A stretch of DNA of 64,000 bases, taken from Armatimonadota bacterium (GTDB lineage: Bacteria > Sysuimicrobiota > Sysuimicrobiia > Sysuimicrobiales > Humicultoraceae). Location of the stretch: positions 24,735 to 88,734 of the forward strand of contig VGFA01000009.1 of the NCBI GenBank assembly GCA_016869025.1, given 5' to 3'. Position numbers and translations under genes: made by a program. This document shows positions 20,883 to 29,074 of this stretch, piece after piece. Each line of letters begins with the position of its first letter. The first letter of the stretch is position 1. The notes under the pieces were generated by a model. It worked only from the letters and a program-made list of their open reading frames with translations. It was not told where the DNA came from and made no database searches.

Positions 20883-21326
20883 ATGTACGGCGACAGGCGA
20901 CGGCTGTCAGCACACCTGCAGCCAGCGGGCATTGTTGCACTGGCAGGGTTCGTGTTCTTCAAGGCGAGCCGGATGTCCAACTTTGGACACGACCCCGGCT
21001 CGCCTGGCGTTTTCCCGGCACTGGTCGCCCTGGTCCTGTTGCTGTGCGCCTTGTTGATCTGGCGGGAGAGTACGGCAGGGACAGCCGCGCCGGCTTCTGA
21101 CGGCGGGGCCGTGAGGTCCACGGCCCTGATTGCCGCCCTGATGGCCGTCCTCTACGGGGTAGTGCTTCGCAAGCTGGGTTTCGTGGGCGCATCGTTCCTG
21201 TATCTGGCCGTCTCATTCATGTGGCTGCGCGCGACCGCCTGGTGGAAGTCCGTCCTGCTGGCGGGCGCGGCCGTGGCAGTCACGTTCGTGGTGTTCCGGC
21301 AAGTGTTCCTGGTGCTCCTGCCCTAA
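20883..21326 (+). CDS. tctB: Tripartite tricarboxylate transporter small membrane subunit (TctB-like)
   Basis: This protein of about 147 residues has four hydrophobic helices and the usual TctB pattern F-x-x-S-R-x-x-x-F-G-x-D-P-G-S-P-G-x-F-P near its first loop. It is the small membrane subunit of the three-part transporter. The ATG at 20883 lies 8 nt after the tctC stop, and upstream in-frame sequence is inside tctC. It has little primary sequence conservation beyond that loop, so context adds much to the call. Confidence 0.85.
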   Translation: MYGDRRRLSAHLQPAGIVALAGFVFFKASRMSNFGHDPGSPGVFPALVALVLLLCALLIWRESTAGTAAPASDGGAVRSTALIAALMAVLYGVVLRKLGFVGASFLYLAVSFMWLRATAWWKSVLLAGAAVAVTFVVFRQVFLVLLP

Positions 21327-21338
21327 GGAGGTACCGTT

Positions 21339-22874
21339 ATCGAACTTGCGCTGCAGGTCTTCCGGGAGTTCCTTACCCCGCAGAACGTCGCGCTGTCCGC
21401 CATAGGCGTCGTGTCCGGCATCGTCGTGGGCGCGGTCCCCGGGCTGTCGGTCACCATGGCCACGGCGCTGCTGGTGTCCATGACATATGCGTGGGACACC
21501 AAGCCGGCTCTGGCGATGATGCTTGGCGTGTACGCCGGGGGCGTCTACGGCGGGTCGCGGTCGGCGATCCTGATCAACATCCCAGGGACGCCGGCGGCCG
21601 TGGCCACCGGTTTCGACGGCTACCCCCTGGCCCAGCAGGGCGAGTCAGGCATGGTCATCGGCGTCGCGACCGTGCAGTCGTTCATCGGCGGCATCCTGGG
21701 TCTTACAGCCCTGGTGGTGGCCGGCCCACTCATCTCCGAGTTTGCGTTGAAATTCGCACCCAGGGACTACTTCCTGCTGGTGGCGATGGGGCTGTCACTC
21801 GTCAGCAGGCTCGGAGCGAAGTCAATGCCGCGAGCCCTAGTCGCCGCGTCCGGGGGCGTGCTCGTCGGTCTGGTGGGCATGGACCCGGTGACGGGCGAAG
21901 GTCGGTTCACCTTCGGGCTGCCCCTGCTGATCGGCGGCGTGCACTTCATCGCCGTCCTCATCGGCCTGTTCGGTCTGTCCGAGGTGTTCTACCAGTTGGG
22001 CAGGATCGGCCGGGGCACCGCGCCTCAGATACAGATCCCGGAGGTCGGCCGAATCCTGCCGTCGTGGGCGTCCGTTCTGCGCTTCCTGCCGCTCAGCCTG
22101 CGCACATCCGTCATCGGCGTCATGGTAGGTGCGCTGCCAGGCACCGGGGGAGAGATCGCGGCCCTGCTGGCCTACGACCATGCCAAGCGGACCGTGCGCA
22201 AACCCACGCGGCCGTTCGGACAGGGCGCCATCGAGGGCGTGGTGGCTCCGGAGACCGCCAACAACGCCGCCATTGGCGGGGCGCTCATCCCGATGCTCAC
22301 GCTGGGGATCCCCGGCGACGCGGTCACCGCGGTGCTGATCGGCGCGCTGTTCATCCACGGCCTGCGACCCGGGCCATTGCTCATGGTGGAGATGCCGGAC
22401 CTGTTCTGGTTCATTGCGGGGTCCTACGCGATGGCCAACGTCTTCCTTTTGATCTTTGGGTTGATGGCGGTCCGTCCGTTCGTGAAGCTCGTCAACGTCA
22501 ACAAGAAGATCCTTATGCCCATGATCGCGCTGATCTCGGTCGTGGGCACCTACGCCATTCAGAACAACATCTATGACGTCTTCTGGATGATCGGGTTCGG
22601 CGTCCTGGGGTACTTCATGAAGCTGGGCGATTATCCGGTCGGCCCCATGGTGCTGGGCGTCATTCTGGGGCCGCTCGCCGACATCAACTTCCGTCGGGCG
22701 ATCATCTCTGTCCGCGGGAACGTGCCCGCTTTCCTGGGGGAGTTGTTCACCAACCCCATCAGCCTGATCCTGACGATCATGCTGCTGGCGGCGTTCATTC
22801 CAAAGTTGCCAGAGGGAGGGATCCTAGGCTGGCTGCGACGCTTGCTGCGGTTGGGCAAGAGGGAGGGTGCATGA
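21339..22874 (+). CDS. tctA: Tripartite tricarboxylate transporter large membrane subunit (TctA-like), start codon non-canonical
   Basis: This permease of about 511 residues has some 11-12 membrane helices and the signature G-A-V-P-G-L-S, Y-A-G-G-V-Y-G-G-S-x-x-A-I-L-I-N-I-P-G-T-P, and the second-half repeat A-L-P-G-T-G-G-E with L-G-I-P-G-D-A-V-T-A. A consensus ribosome binding site (TAAGGAGG, 21324-21331) is followed 7 nt later by ATC at 21339. No ATG, GTG or TTG occurs in frame until the GTG at 21411, which would remove about 24 residues usually present. So either ATC is used or one base is wrong. Confidence 0.88.
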   Translation: MELALQVFREFLTPQNVALSAIGVVSGIVVGAVPGLSVTMATALLVSMTYAWDTKPALAMMLGVYAGGVYGGSRSAILINIPGTPAAVATGFDGYPLAQQGESGMVIGVATVQSFIGGILGLTALVVAGPLISEFALKFAPRDYFLLVAMGLSLVSRLGAKSMPRALVAASGGVLVGLVGMDPVTGEGRFTFGLPLLIGGVHFIAVLIGLFGLSEVFYQLGRIGRGTAPQIQIPEVGRILPSWASVLRFLPLSLRTSVIGVMVGALPGTGGEIAALLAYDHAKRTVRKPTRPFGQGAIEGVVAPETANNAAIGGALIPMLTLGIPGDAVTAVLIGALFIHGLRPGPLLMVEMPDLFWFIAGSYAMANVFLLIFGLMAVRPFVKLVNVNKKILMPMIALISVVGTYAIQNNIYDVFWMIGFGVLGYFMKLGDYPVGPMVLGVILGPLADINFRRAIISVRGNVPAFLGELFTNPISLILTIMLLAAFIPKLPEGGILGWLRRLLRLGKREGA

Positions 22875-24283
22875 TGTCGCCTCGACCGATCACTCCCGAA
22901 GAAACCGCTCATGTCGACGAGCTCGTGGCGCGCGGGCGCGCGGCGCTCCAGGCGTTCGAAGGCGCCACCCAGGAACAGGTGGACCGGCTCTGCCAGGCGG
23001 TGGCCTGGGCGGTCGCGAACGAGAAGACCTTCACGCGCCTCGCCCACATGGGGGTCGAGGAGAGCGGCATCGGCGACCCCGAGAGCCGGGTCGGGAAGCG
23101 CTTCAAGGTCATGGGAATCCTGCGAGACGTCCTGCGGCAGAAGAGCATCGGCATTATCGAGGAACTCCCGGAGAGGGGCATCGTAAAGTACGGCAAGCCG
23201 GTGGGCCTCATTGCCTCGCTCGTCCCCACCACCAACCCCGAGCTGACGCCGCCGGGCGTCGGGATCTTCGCCATCAAGTGTCGGGACGCGGTCATCTTCT
23301 CGCCGCACCCGCGCAGCAAGAACACTACCCGCGAGACGGTCGAGATCATGCGCCGCGCCCTGGCCTGCGAAGGGGCTCCGATCGACCTCCTTCAGTGCGT
23401 CGAGCGTTCGAGCATCCCCGCCGCCCAGTACCTGATGACCCGGGTCGATATGGTCCAGGCGACCGGCGGGCGCGATATGGTCAAGGCCGCGTACGCCTCC
23501 GGGACGCCGGCTTATGGCGTCGGCGCCGGCAACTCGACGATGGTCATCGACGAGACCGCGGACGTCGCCGAGGCGGCCCGGAATACCCGGATCAGCAAGA
23601 TGTCCGACTTCGGCTCCGGCTGCTCGGCCGACGGCAATCTGGTCGTCGACGCGAGAATCTACGAGGCGCTGCGCGACCGCCTCGTGGCGGAGGGCGGCCA
23701 CCTCGCCACGGCCGAGGAGGCGGCGAAGCTGCGGGCGATCCTCTGGGACGACGACGGCCACCGGACGCCGGACACGATCGCGATCTCGGCCCAGAAACTG
23801 GCCGAACGGGCTGGCTTCGAGGTAGCTTTGGATCGGCGCTTCTTCATTGTCGAGCAGACCGACATCGGGCGGCACAACCCGTTCAGCTCCGAGAAGCTCG
23901 GCGTGGTCCTGTCGATGTTCCGCTACTTTGGCTTCGACGAGGCGCTCGAGATGGTCAGGGCCATCTACGAGGTCGGAGGCAAGGGCCATTCCTGCGGCAT
24001 CTACTCGTTCAACGACGACCACATCGACCGGCTGGCGCGCGTCGCGCCCGTGAGCCGGATCATGGTCCGTCAGCCGCAGTCGAAGGCGAACGCCGGCGCC
24101 TTCAACAACGGGATGCCGATGACCTCGAGCCTCGGGTGCGGGACCTGGGGCGGCAACATCACCTCGGAGAACATCCACCTCAAACACTACATGAATACCA
24201 CCTGGGTGAGCCGCCCGATTCCCGAGGATCGGCCGTCCGAGAAGGAGCTCTTCGGCGAGTTCTATGGGACGCCCGTCGATTGA
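22871..24283 (+). CDS. CoA-acylating aldehyde dehydrogenase (sulfoacetaldehyde/acetaldehyde dehydrogenase-like)
   Basis: This 470-residue protein belongs to the CoA-acylating branch of the aldehyde dehydrogenase superfamily. It shows P-V-G-L-I-A-S-L-V-P-T-T-N-P as in AdhE and SauS, the S-P-H-P-R-S-K motif, and the active-site cysteine C251 in G-S-G-C-S-A-D-G. The likely reaction is aldehyde + CoA + NAD(P)+ to acyl-CoA. The aldehyde is unknown. It starts at an ATG overlapping tctA by 4 nt (ATGA), so it is coupled to the transporter. Confidence 0.8.
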   Translation: MMSPRPITPEETAHVDELVARGRAALQAFEGATQEQVDRLCQAVAWAVANEKTFTRLAHMGVEESGIGDPESRVGKRFKVMGILRDVLRQKSIGIIEELPERGIVKYGKPVGLIASLVPTTNPELTPPGVGIFAIKCRDAVIFSPHPRSKNTTRETVEIMRRALACEGAPIDLLQCVERSSIPAAQYLMTRVDMVQATGGRDMVKAAYASGTPAYGVGAGNSTMVIDETADVAEAARNTRISKMSDFGSGCSADGNLVVDARIYEALRDRLVAEGGHLATAEEAAKLRAILWDDDGHRTPDTIAISAQKLAERAGFEVALDRRFFIVEQTDIGRHNPFSSEKLGVVLSMFRYFGFDEALEMVRAIYEVGGKGHSCGIYSFNDDHIDRLARVAPVSRIMVRQPQSKANAGAFNNGMPMTSSLGCGTWGGNITSENIHLKHYMNTTWVSRPIPEDRPSEKELFGEFYGTPVD

Positions 24284-24317
24284 TGTGTTCAAGAGATTGT
24301 GACAAGGAGGGTGCGCG

Positions 24318-24713
24318 ATGAGCGTCAAGCAGCGGGCCGGCGTCAAGGTTATCCGCACGTTCACCGAGGGCAAGCAGTCCTGGATCGGCCTCGATAATCC
24401 TGGTTTCCGGCGCAAGGTGTTCAGGACGGTGGACCAGAAGCTGGTCGGGTCCGAGTTCATCGTGGCCGGCATCACCATCTTCCCACAGGGCGAGTCCAGC
24501 TCTCTGCACGAGCATCCCGGATCCGAGGAGATCAACGTGATCCTCTCGGGCAGCGGGGAGGCGGTGGACGCAGACGGCAGCCGCCAGCCGTTCGGTCAGC
24601 ACGACATGATCTTCGTGCCCAAGGGCCGCAAGCACCAGCATGTCAACTCCGGCACCGAGCCGCTCGTGCTGCTGTGGGCCTACACACCGCCGGGAGAGAA
24701 CCCCCCGCGGTAA
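24318..24713 (+). CDS. Single-domain cupin protein
   Basis: This 131-residue protein is a small cupin. The first cupin motif is H-E-H-P-G-S-E-E-I-N with ligand-type histidines and a glutamate, and the second motif has F-V-P-K-G-R-K-H-Q-H-V-N-S-G. It could be a metal enzyme (isomerase or dioxygenase) or a small-molecule sensor. A strong ribosome binding site (AAGGAGG) precedes the ATG. It lies between the aldehyde dehydrogenase and the dehydroquinase in the same operon. Confidence 0.75.
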   Translation: MSVKQRAGVKVIRTFTEGKQSWIGLDNPGFRRKVFRTVDQKLVGSEFIVAGITIFPQGESSSLHEHPGSEEINVILSGSGEAVDADGSRQPFGQHDMIFVPKGRKHQHVNSGTEPLVLLWAYTPPGENPPR

Positions 24714-24740
24714 CGGCAGCCCGGTGGGAGGGTGAGCCCG

Positions 24741-25538
24741 ATGCGACTGGAGGCCAGGCGGCCGGTTCGGATAGGCCACCGCGTCCTGGGCGGGCCGACC
24801 GTGCTGACATGCGTGCCGCTGACCGCGGCGGAGCGCGCCGCGCTGGCTCCGCAGGCAGCACGCCTTGGGGCGCTTGGACCCGACTGCGTCGAGTGGCGCG
24901 CCGACTTCGTCTCCGGCCTGACCCCTGAGGATGTGACGGAGCTGCTTGCCGGGATCTCCGCCGCCGCGTCGTGCCCGCTGATCTTCACCAACCGGCGGCA
25001 TGAAGAGGGTGGGGCCCGTCCCCAGGACGAGGCGCAACGCCTGGCCATACTTGAGGCCGCGGCGTCGACCGGGCTGGCCGCGCTGGTGGACATCGAGATG
25101 GCCACGTCCCCGGCACTGGCGGAGAAGGCCGCGACCGTGGCTAGGAGCTCTGGGACATCGGTAATCAGGTCGTGGCACGACTTCGGGGCCACCCCCCCGG
25201 CAGCGGCTATCCTCGACTCGCTGCGCGCGATGCAGGAGGCAGGGGCAGACGTCGCCAAGGTGGCGGTCATGCCGCGCGCCCCACAGGACGTCCTGGTGCT
25301 GCTGGAGGCCGGGCTGGAGGCCCGCAGCACGTTCCTTGAGATCCCATGCATACTCATGTCAATGGGAGCCGTGGGCGCAATGAGCCGGATCGGAGGGGGA
25401 TACTTCGGTTCCGACCTGACCTTCGCGGTTGGGATAGCGGCTTCGGCTCCAGGCCAGATCGGGCTGGACATCGCCAAGCGGCTCCTCGCCGCAGTCGGGC
25501 TCGGGCAGGAGGGTGAGCCCATGACAGGAGGGTCGTGA
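24741..25538 (+). CDS. aroD: Type I 3-dehydroquinate dehydratase
   Basis: This 265-residue protein has the class I dehydroquinase active site: the Schiff-base lysine K173 in V-A-K-V-A-V-M-P, the catalytic histidine H146 in S-W-H-D-F, and E51-R53 in E-W-R-A-D. The reaction converts 3-dehydroquinate to 3-dehydroshikimate. The gene is not with the aroC-aroB-aroH-aroA cluster but inside a transporter operon, so a catabolic role or a different but related substrate is possible. The ATG at 24741 is 9 nt after GGGAGG. A GTG three codons upstream is less well placed. Confidence 0.85.
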   Translation: MRLEARRPVRIGHRVLGGPTVLTCVPLTAAERAALAPQAARLGALGPDCVEWRADFVSGLTPEDVTELLAGISAAASCPLIFTNRRHEEGGARPQDEAQRLAILEAAASTGLAALVDIEMATSPALAEKAATVARSSGTSVIRSWHDFGATPPAAAILDSLRAMQEAGADVAKVAVMPRAPQDVLVLLEAGLEARSTFLEIPCILMSMGAVGAMSRIGGGYFGSDLTFAVGIAASAPGQIGLDIAKRLLAAVGLGQEGEPMTGGS

Positions 25539-26557
25539 TGAGCAGGATGCGAGCAGCGAGACTGCACGGGCCGCGAGACCTGCGCCTGGACGAGGTGCCG
25601 GCCCCGATCCCGCGGCAGGGCGAGGTGTTGGTACGGGTTGAGCGGGTCGGCATCTGCGGTTCCGACGTGCATCTCTACGCCGGCCACCGGCAGGCGCCCT
25701 ACCCCATGATCCTGGGACACGAGGCGATAGGCAGAATCGCCGCGGTCGGAGACGGCGTCTCAGCCGATCTTGTGGGCAGGCGGGCCGTGGTCGAGCCCAA
25801 CATCCCCTGCACAACCTGTCCGATCTGCCGACGCGGCCACGGCAACGTCTGCCCCAACAAGCGCGTCCTGGGTGTCAACGAGGACGGCGTCTTCGCGGAG
25901 TACGCGTCCATACCGGCCAGCCACGCCTGGGTGGCGCCGGATGCCATCCCAGACCCTGACCTGGTGCTGACCGAGCCGCTCGCGGTGGCGGTGCATGCTC
26001 TGGCGGCCTCGGGGCTGGTTCCGGGAGATCGCGCCGTGGTTCTCGGGTGCGGCGCCATCGGGCTGTTGCTCGCGCATCTGCTAAGCGCTGCGCGCATCTC
26101 GGTCACCGCGCTCGACCTTGACCCCAGGAGGGTCGAGGTGGCCAGGGGTCTGGGAGCGGCCGAGGCGGTCGTGATGAGCCAAGAGGCCGGCAGAGAGATC
26201 GCGGCGCGCATGCGTGATACCGGCGAGCCAGCCACGGTCTTCGAGTGCTCGGGGGCCGCGGCCGGCGCCGCGTGGTGCATCCGGGCGGTTCCGAGGAGAG
26301 GACGCATCCTGATGCTGGGGCTGGGCGCGGATGAGGTGGCGTTCTCGCCGCTGCACTTCGTCCGCGAAGGGATAGAGCTGGTCGGCTCGTTGATCTACGA
26401 CCATCCCGACGACTTCCGCCGCGCCCTCAGCCTCGTCGAGGGAGGGCTGCGGGCGGGGCATCTCGTCGAAGCCGAGTTCCCCCTGGAGGAGGCAGCCGCC
26501 GGCCTGCAGGCAGCGGCCGAGTCCCGGTTTGTGAAGGCAGTCATCCGCGTCACCTAG
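25538..26557 (+). CDS. Zinc-dependent medium-chain alcohol dehydrogenase
   Basis: This 339-residue protein is a medium-chain dehydrogenase/reductase with both zinc sites: catalytic C40 and H61-E62 (G-H-E motif), and structural C91, C94, C97, C105. The NAD(P)-binding motif is G-C-G-A-I-G in the second half. It resembles sorbitol/threonine dehydrogenases and would oxidise a hydroxyl group in the pathway. The ATG at 25538 overlaps the aroD stop (TGATG), and GGAGGG lies about 5 nt upstream. Confidence 0.85.
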   Translation: MSRMRAARLHGPRDLRLDEVPAPIPRQGEVLVRVERVGICGSDVHLYAGHRQAPYPMILGHEAIGRIAAVGDGVSADLVGRRAVVEPNIPCTTCPICRRGHGNVCPNKRVLGVNEDGVFAEYASIPASHAWVAPDAIPDPDLVLTEPLAVAVHALAASGLVPGDRAVVLGCGAIGLLLAHLLSAARISVTALDLDPRRVEVARGLGAAEAVVMSQEAGREIAARMRDTGEPATVFECSGAAAGAAWCIRAVPRRGRILMLGLGADEVAFSPLHFVREGIELVGSLIYDHPDDFRRALSLVEGGLRAGHLVEAEFPLEEAAAGLQAAAESRFVKAVIRVT

Positions 26558-26575
26558 CCCGGAGGGTTGGTATCC

Positions 26576-28303
26576 ATGGGGTCCAAGCAGCACAACGTCG
26601 CGCACCAGATCGTGCGGTTCCTGGAGGGCGCGGGCACCGAGTACGTGTTCGGGCTGTGCGGCCACACGGTGATAGCGGTGCTGGATGCGCTCTCCGACAG
26701 CCGCGTGCGCTTCGTCATGACCCGGCACGAGCAGATCGCGGCGCACATGGCCGAGGGCTACGCGCGCGCGTCCGGACGCTGCGGCGTCCTCCTCACGCAT
26801 CTCGGCCCCGGGCTCACGAACGCCGCGACCGGCGTTGCAAACGCCGCGCTGGACTCGATCCCGCTCCTCGTGATCGCGGGCGACGTGCCCGGCTACTTCT
26901 ACGGCCGCCACCCGCACCAGGAGATCCAGTATCACACCGACGGCGACCAGTGGGAGGTCTTCCGCCCCTTCGTCAAGCGGGCCTGGAGGGTGGCTGATCC
27001 GCGCGGGCTCGATCGAATCCTGCCGCGCGCCTATAGTTTGGCCACGAGCGGCCGGCCGGGTCCGGTGCTCGTGAATGTGGCCATGGACGTCTTCTCGATG
27101 CCGGCGGAAGGGCCCCTACCGTTGCCCCCGACTCCGATGGCGTCGCCCGGGCTCGATTCGGCCACCGCCCGACAGATCGCCCGGCGCCTTCTGGCGGCGC
27201 GCCGGCCGGTCATCTACGCGGGCGGAGGCGTGATCTCGTCAGGGGCTTCGGAGGAGCTGCGGCTGGTGGCCGAGCACCTCGGCTCGCCTGTCGCCTACTC
27301 GCTGATGGGCAAGGGTGCTCTGCCGGACGACCACCCACTCATCCTCGGCATGACCGGGTTCTGGGGGACAGAGCTGACGAACCGGGTGACGCGCGAGGCC
27401 GACCTCATCCTGGCCGTGGGTACAAGGTTCGCCGAGGCCGACTCCAGCTCGTGGGATCCGCGGTTCACCTTCGCGATTCCCCCGACCGAGCTCATCCATC
27501 TTGATATCGACCCGCAGGAGATCGGCCGTTCGTTCCCTGTCTCCATAGGCGCCGTGACAGATGCGCGCGCCGGCCTCGCCGCGGTCCTGGCGGCGCTGCG
27601 TGAACTGGCGCCCAACGGAGGGGGAGGTCACGCAGAGCTTGCCAGCATCCAGGCGGAGCGGCAGGCCTGGCTGGAGGGGCTCGAGGGCCCCTCGCGCTCC
27701 TCGTCGGTGCCGCTGGCACCGCAACGGATCCTGGCCGACGTCCGTGCCACCCTTCCCAAGGAAGGAGTCCTGGTCACCGATGTGGGCTGGAACAAGAACG
27801 GGGTCGGCCAGCAGTTCCCGATCTACCTGCCACGGACGCACCTTCCGCCGGGCGGCCTGGCTACAATGGGATACGGCCCCGCGGCGGTGCTGGGCGCCAA
27901 GTTGGCGAGGCCTGACGTCCCATGCCTTGCCATGGTGGGCGACGGCGCGTTCAGCGCCAACCCCTCGGTGCTCGCGGCCGCCGTGGAGGGAGGCATCGCG
28001 GTAACCTGGGTCGTGATGAACAACAGCGCCCACGGCACGATCGCCGGCCTGATGGGGGCGCACTACGGCCGGACATTCGGTTGCGAGTTCCAGTGCGCCG
28101 GGCAGCCATACAGCCCGGACTTCGCGGTGATGGCACGCGCCTATGGGGCCGACGGGGTGAAGATCGAGAGGGCCGAGGACCTGGCCCCGGCCCTGTCGGC
28201 GGCGCTGGGGTCCGGAAGGCCCACGGTCATTGACGTGCCGATGGTGAACGATCCGGTGCCGACCGCCGGGCACTGGGACATCAACGACATCTACCGGTGG
28301 TGA
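26576..28303 (+). CDS. ThDP-dependent enzyme of the acetolactate synthase/decarboxylase family
   Basis: This 575-residue protein has the three-domain ThDP fold. The catalytic glutamate is E52 in T-R-H-E-Q-I-A-A-H-M-A-E-G, and the ThDP/metal motif starts at G455-D-G-A-F and ends V-M-N-N. The sequence is related to acetolactate synthase, benzoylformate decarboxylase and sulfoacetaldehyde acetyltransferase, but I do not see the residues that would assign it to one. With the acylating aldehyde dehydrogenase nearby, decarboxylation of a 2-oxo acid to an aldehyde is plausible. ATG at 26576 follows GGAGGG by 9 nt. Confidence 0.82.
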   Translation: MGSKQHNVAHQIVRFLEGAGTEYVFGLCGHTVIAVLDALSDSRVRFVMTRHEQIAAHMAEGYARASGRCGVLLTHLGPGLTNAATGVANAALDSIPLLVIAGDVPGYFYGRHPHQEIQYHTDGDQWEVFRPFVKRAWRVADPRGLDRILPRAYSLATSGRPGPVLVNVAMDVFSMPAEGPLPLPPTPMASPGLDSATARQIARRLLAARRPVIYAGGGVISSGASEELRLVAEHLGSPVAYSLMGKGALPDDHPLILGMTGFWGTELTNRVTREADLILAVGTRFAEADSSSWDPRFTFAIPPTELIHLDIDPQEIGRSFPVSIGAVTDARAGLAAVLAALRELAPNGGGGHAELASIQAERQAWLEGLEGPSRSSSVPLAPQRILADVRATLPKEGVLVTDVGWNKNGVGQQFPIYLPRTHLPPGGLATMGYGPAAVLGAKLARPDVPCLAMVGDGAFSANPSVLAAAVEGGIAVTWVVMNNSAHGTIAGLMGAHYGRTFGCEFQCAGQPYSPDFAVMARAYGADGVKIERAEDLAPALSAALGSGRPTVIDVPMVNDPVPTAGHWDINDIYRW

Positions 28304-28336
28304 CCGTTTGGCGCTCAAGCCCCGGTTGACGGCACG

Positions 28337-29074
28337 ATGGCGGCCATGAAGACAAGCGGCGTGGCGGCGGTAGAGCGCGCGCTTGCCATCCTCGACGCCT
28401 TCCGCGAGGGCGATGACGGCCTCACCCTGGCCGAGATCGCCGAGCGCACGAGGATGTACAAGAGCACCATCCTGCGCCTGTGTGCCTCGCTGGAGAAGTA
28501 CGGGTATCTGTGGAGGGTGCCTGACGGCAGGTACCGGTTGGGCCCCACGCCCATGCGCCTCGGCAGCCTCTACCAGCGCGGGTTTCCCCTGGCCGACCGC
28601 GTCGTGCCGGTCCTGCGCCGGCTCGCGAAGTATAGCGGCGAGAGCGCTTCGTTCTATATCCGCCATGGGGCTGTGCGTGTGTGCCTCCACCGCGTTGACT
28701 CCCCGGCGCCGATCCGCGATCACGTGCGCGAGGGCGACCACCTACCGCTGGACCGGGGCGCGGCGGGTCGGGTGCTGCTGGCGTTCGGCGGGGCCAGGGG
28801 CTCGCTCTTCGCAGCCGTCCGCCGCGACCTGGTCGCCGCCTCCTTCGGCGAACGCAACCCCGAGACCGCGGCCGTCGCCTGTCCGGTCTTCGGCGTGGAG
28901 CAGGAGCTCGTCGGCGTGCTGTCGCTGTCCGGCCCGCTCTACCGGTTCCGTCCCGAGGCGGTGCGGCGGATGTCCTCGGCGCTGATGCGGGAGGCTGCGG
29001 ACCTGACCGCTGCTCTGGGCGGCGACCGCCGGCCCTTCGACAAGAGGATGGCCACACGTGTTACGTCCGCTTGA
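28337..29074 (+). CDS. IclR family transcriptional regulator
   Basis: This 245-residue regulator has an N-terminal winged helix (about 8-65, with T-L-A-E-I-A-E-R-T and K-S-T-I-L-R-L-C) and a C-terminal effector-binding domain (about 80-230) typical of IclR. IclR proteins usually bind a metabolite of the pathway they control. It lies inside the operon, and the inverted repeat TAGAA-N5-TTCTA at the tctC promoter is a candidate target. Its end overlaps the CoA-transferase gene by 17 nt. Confidence 0.9.
   Translation: MAAMKTSGVAAVERALAILDAFREGDDGLTLAEIAERTRMYKSTILRLCASLEKYGYLWRVPDGRYRLGPTPMRLGSLYQRGFPLADRVVPVLRRLAKYSGESASFYIRHGAVRVCLHRVDSPAPIRDHVREGDHLPLDRGAAGRVLLAFGGARGSLFAAVRRDLVAASFGERNPETAAVACPVFGVEQELVGVLSLSGPLYRFRPEAVRRMSSALMREAADLTAALGGDRRPFDKRMATRVTSA

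Noticed and set aside
26576..28303. Naming the ThDP enzyme sulfoacetaldehyde acetyltransferase (Xsc) with the aldehyde dehydrogenase as SauS
   Set aside because: The acylating dehydrogenase fits the SauS family, but the ThDP enzyme lacks the sequence pattern I expect around the Xsc active-site region and no phosphotransacetylase or sulfite-handling genes are nearby.
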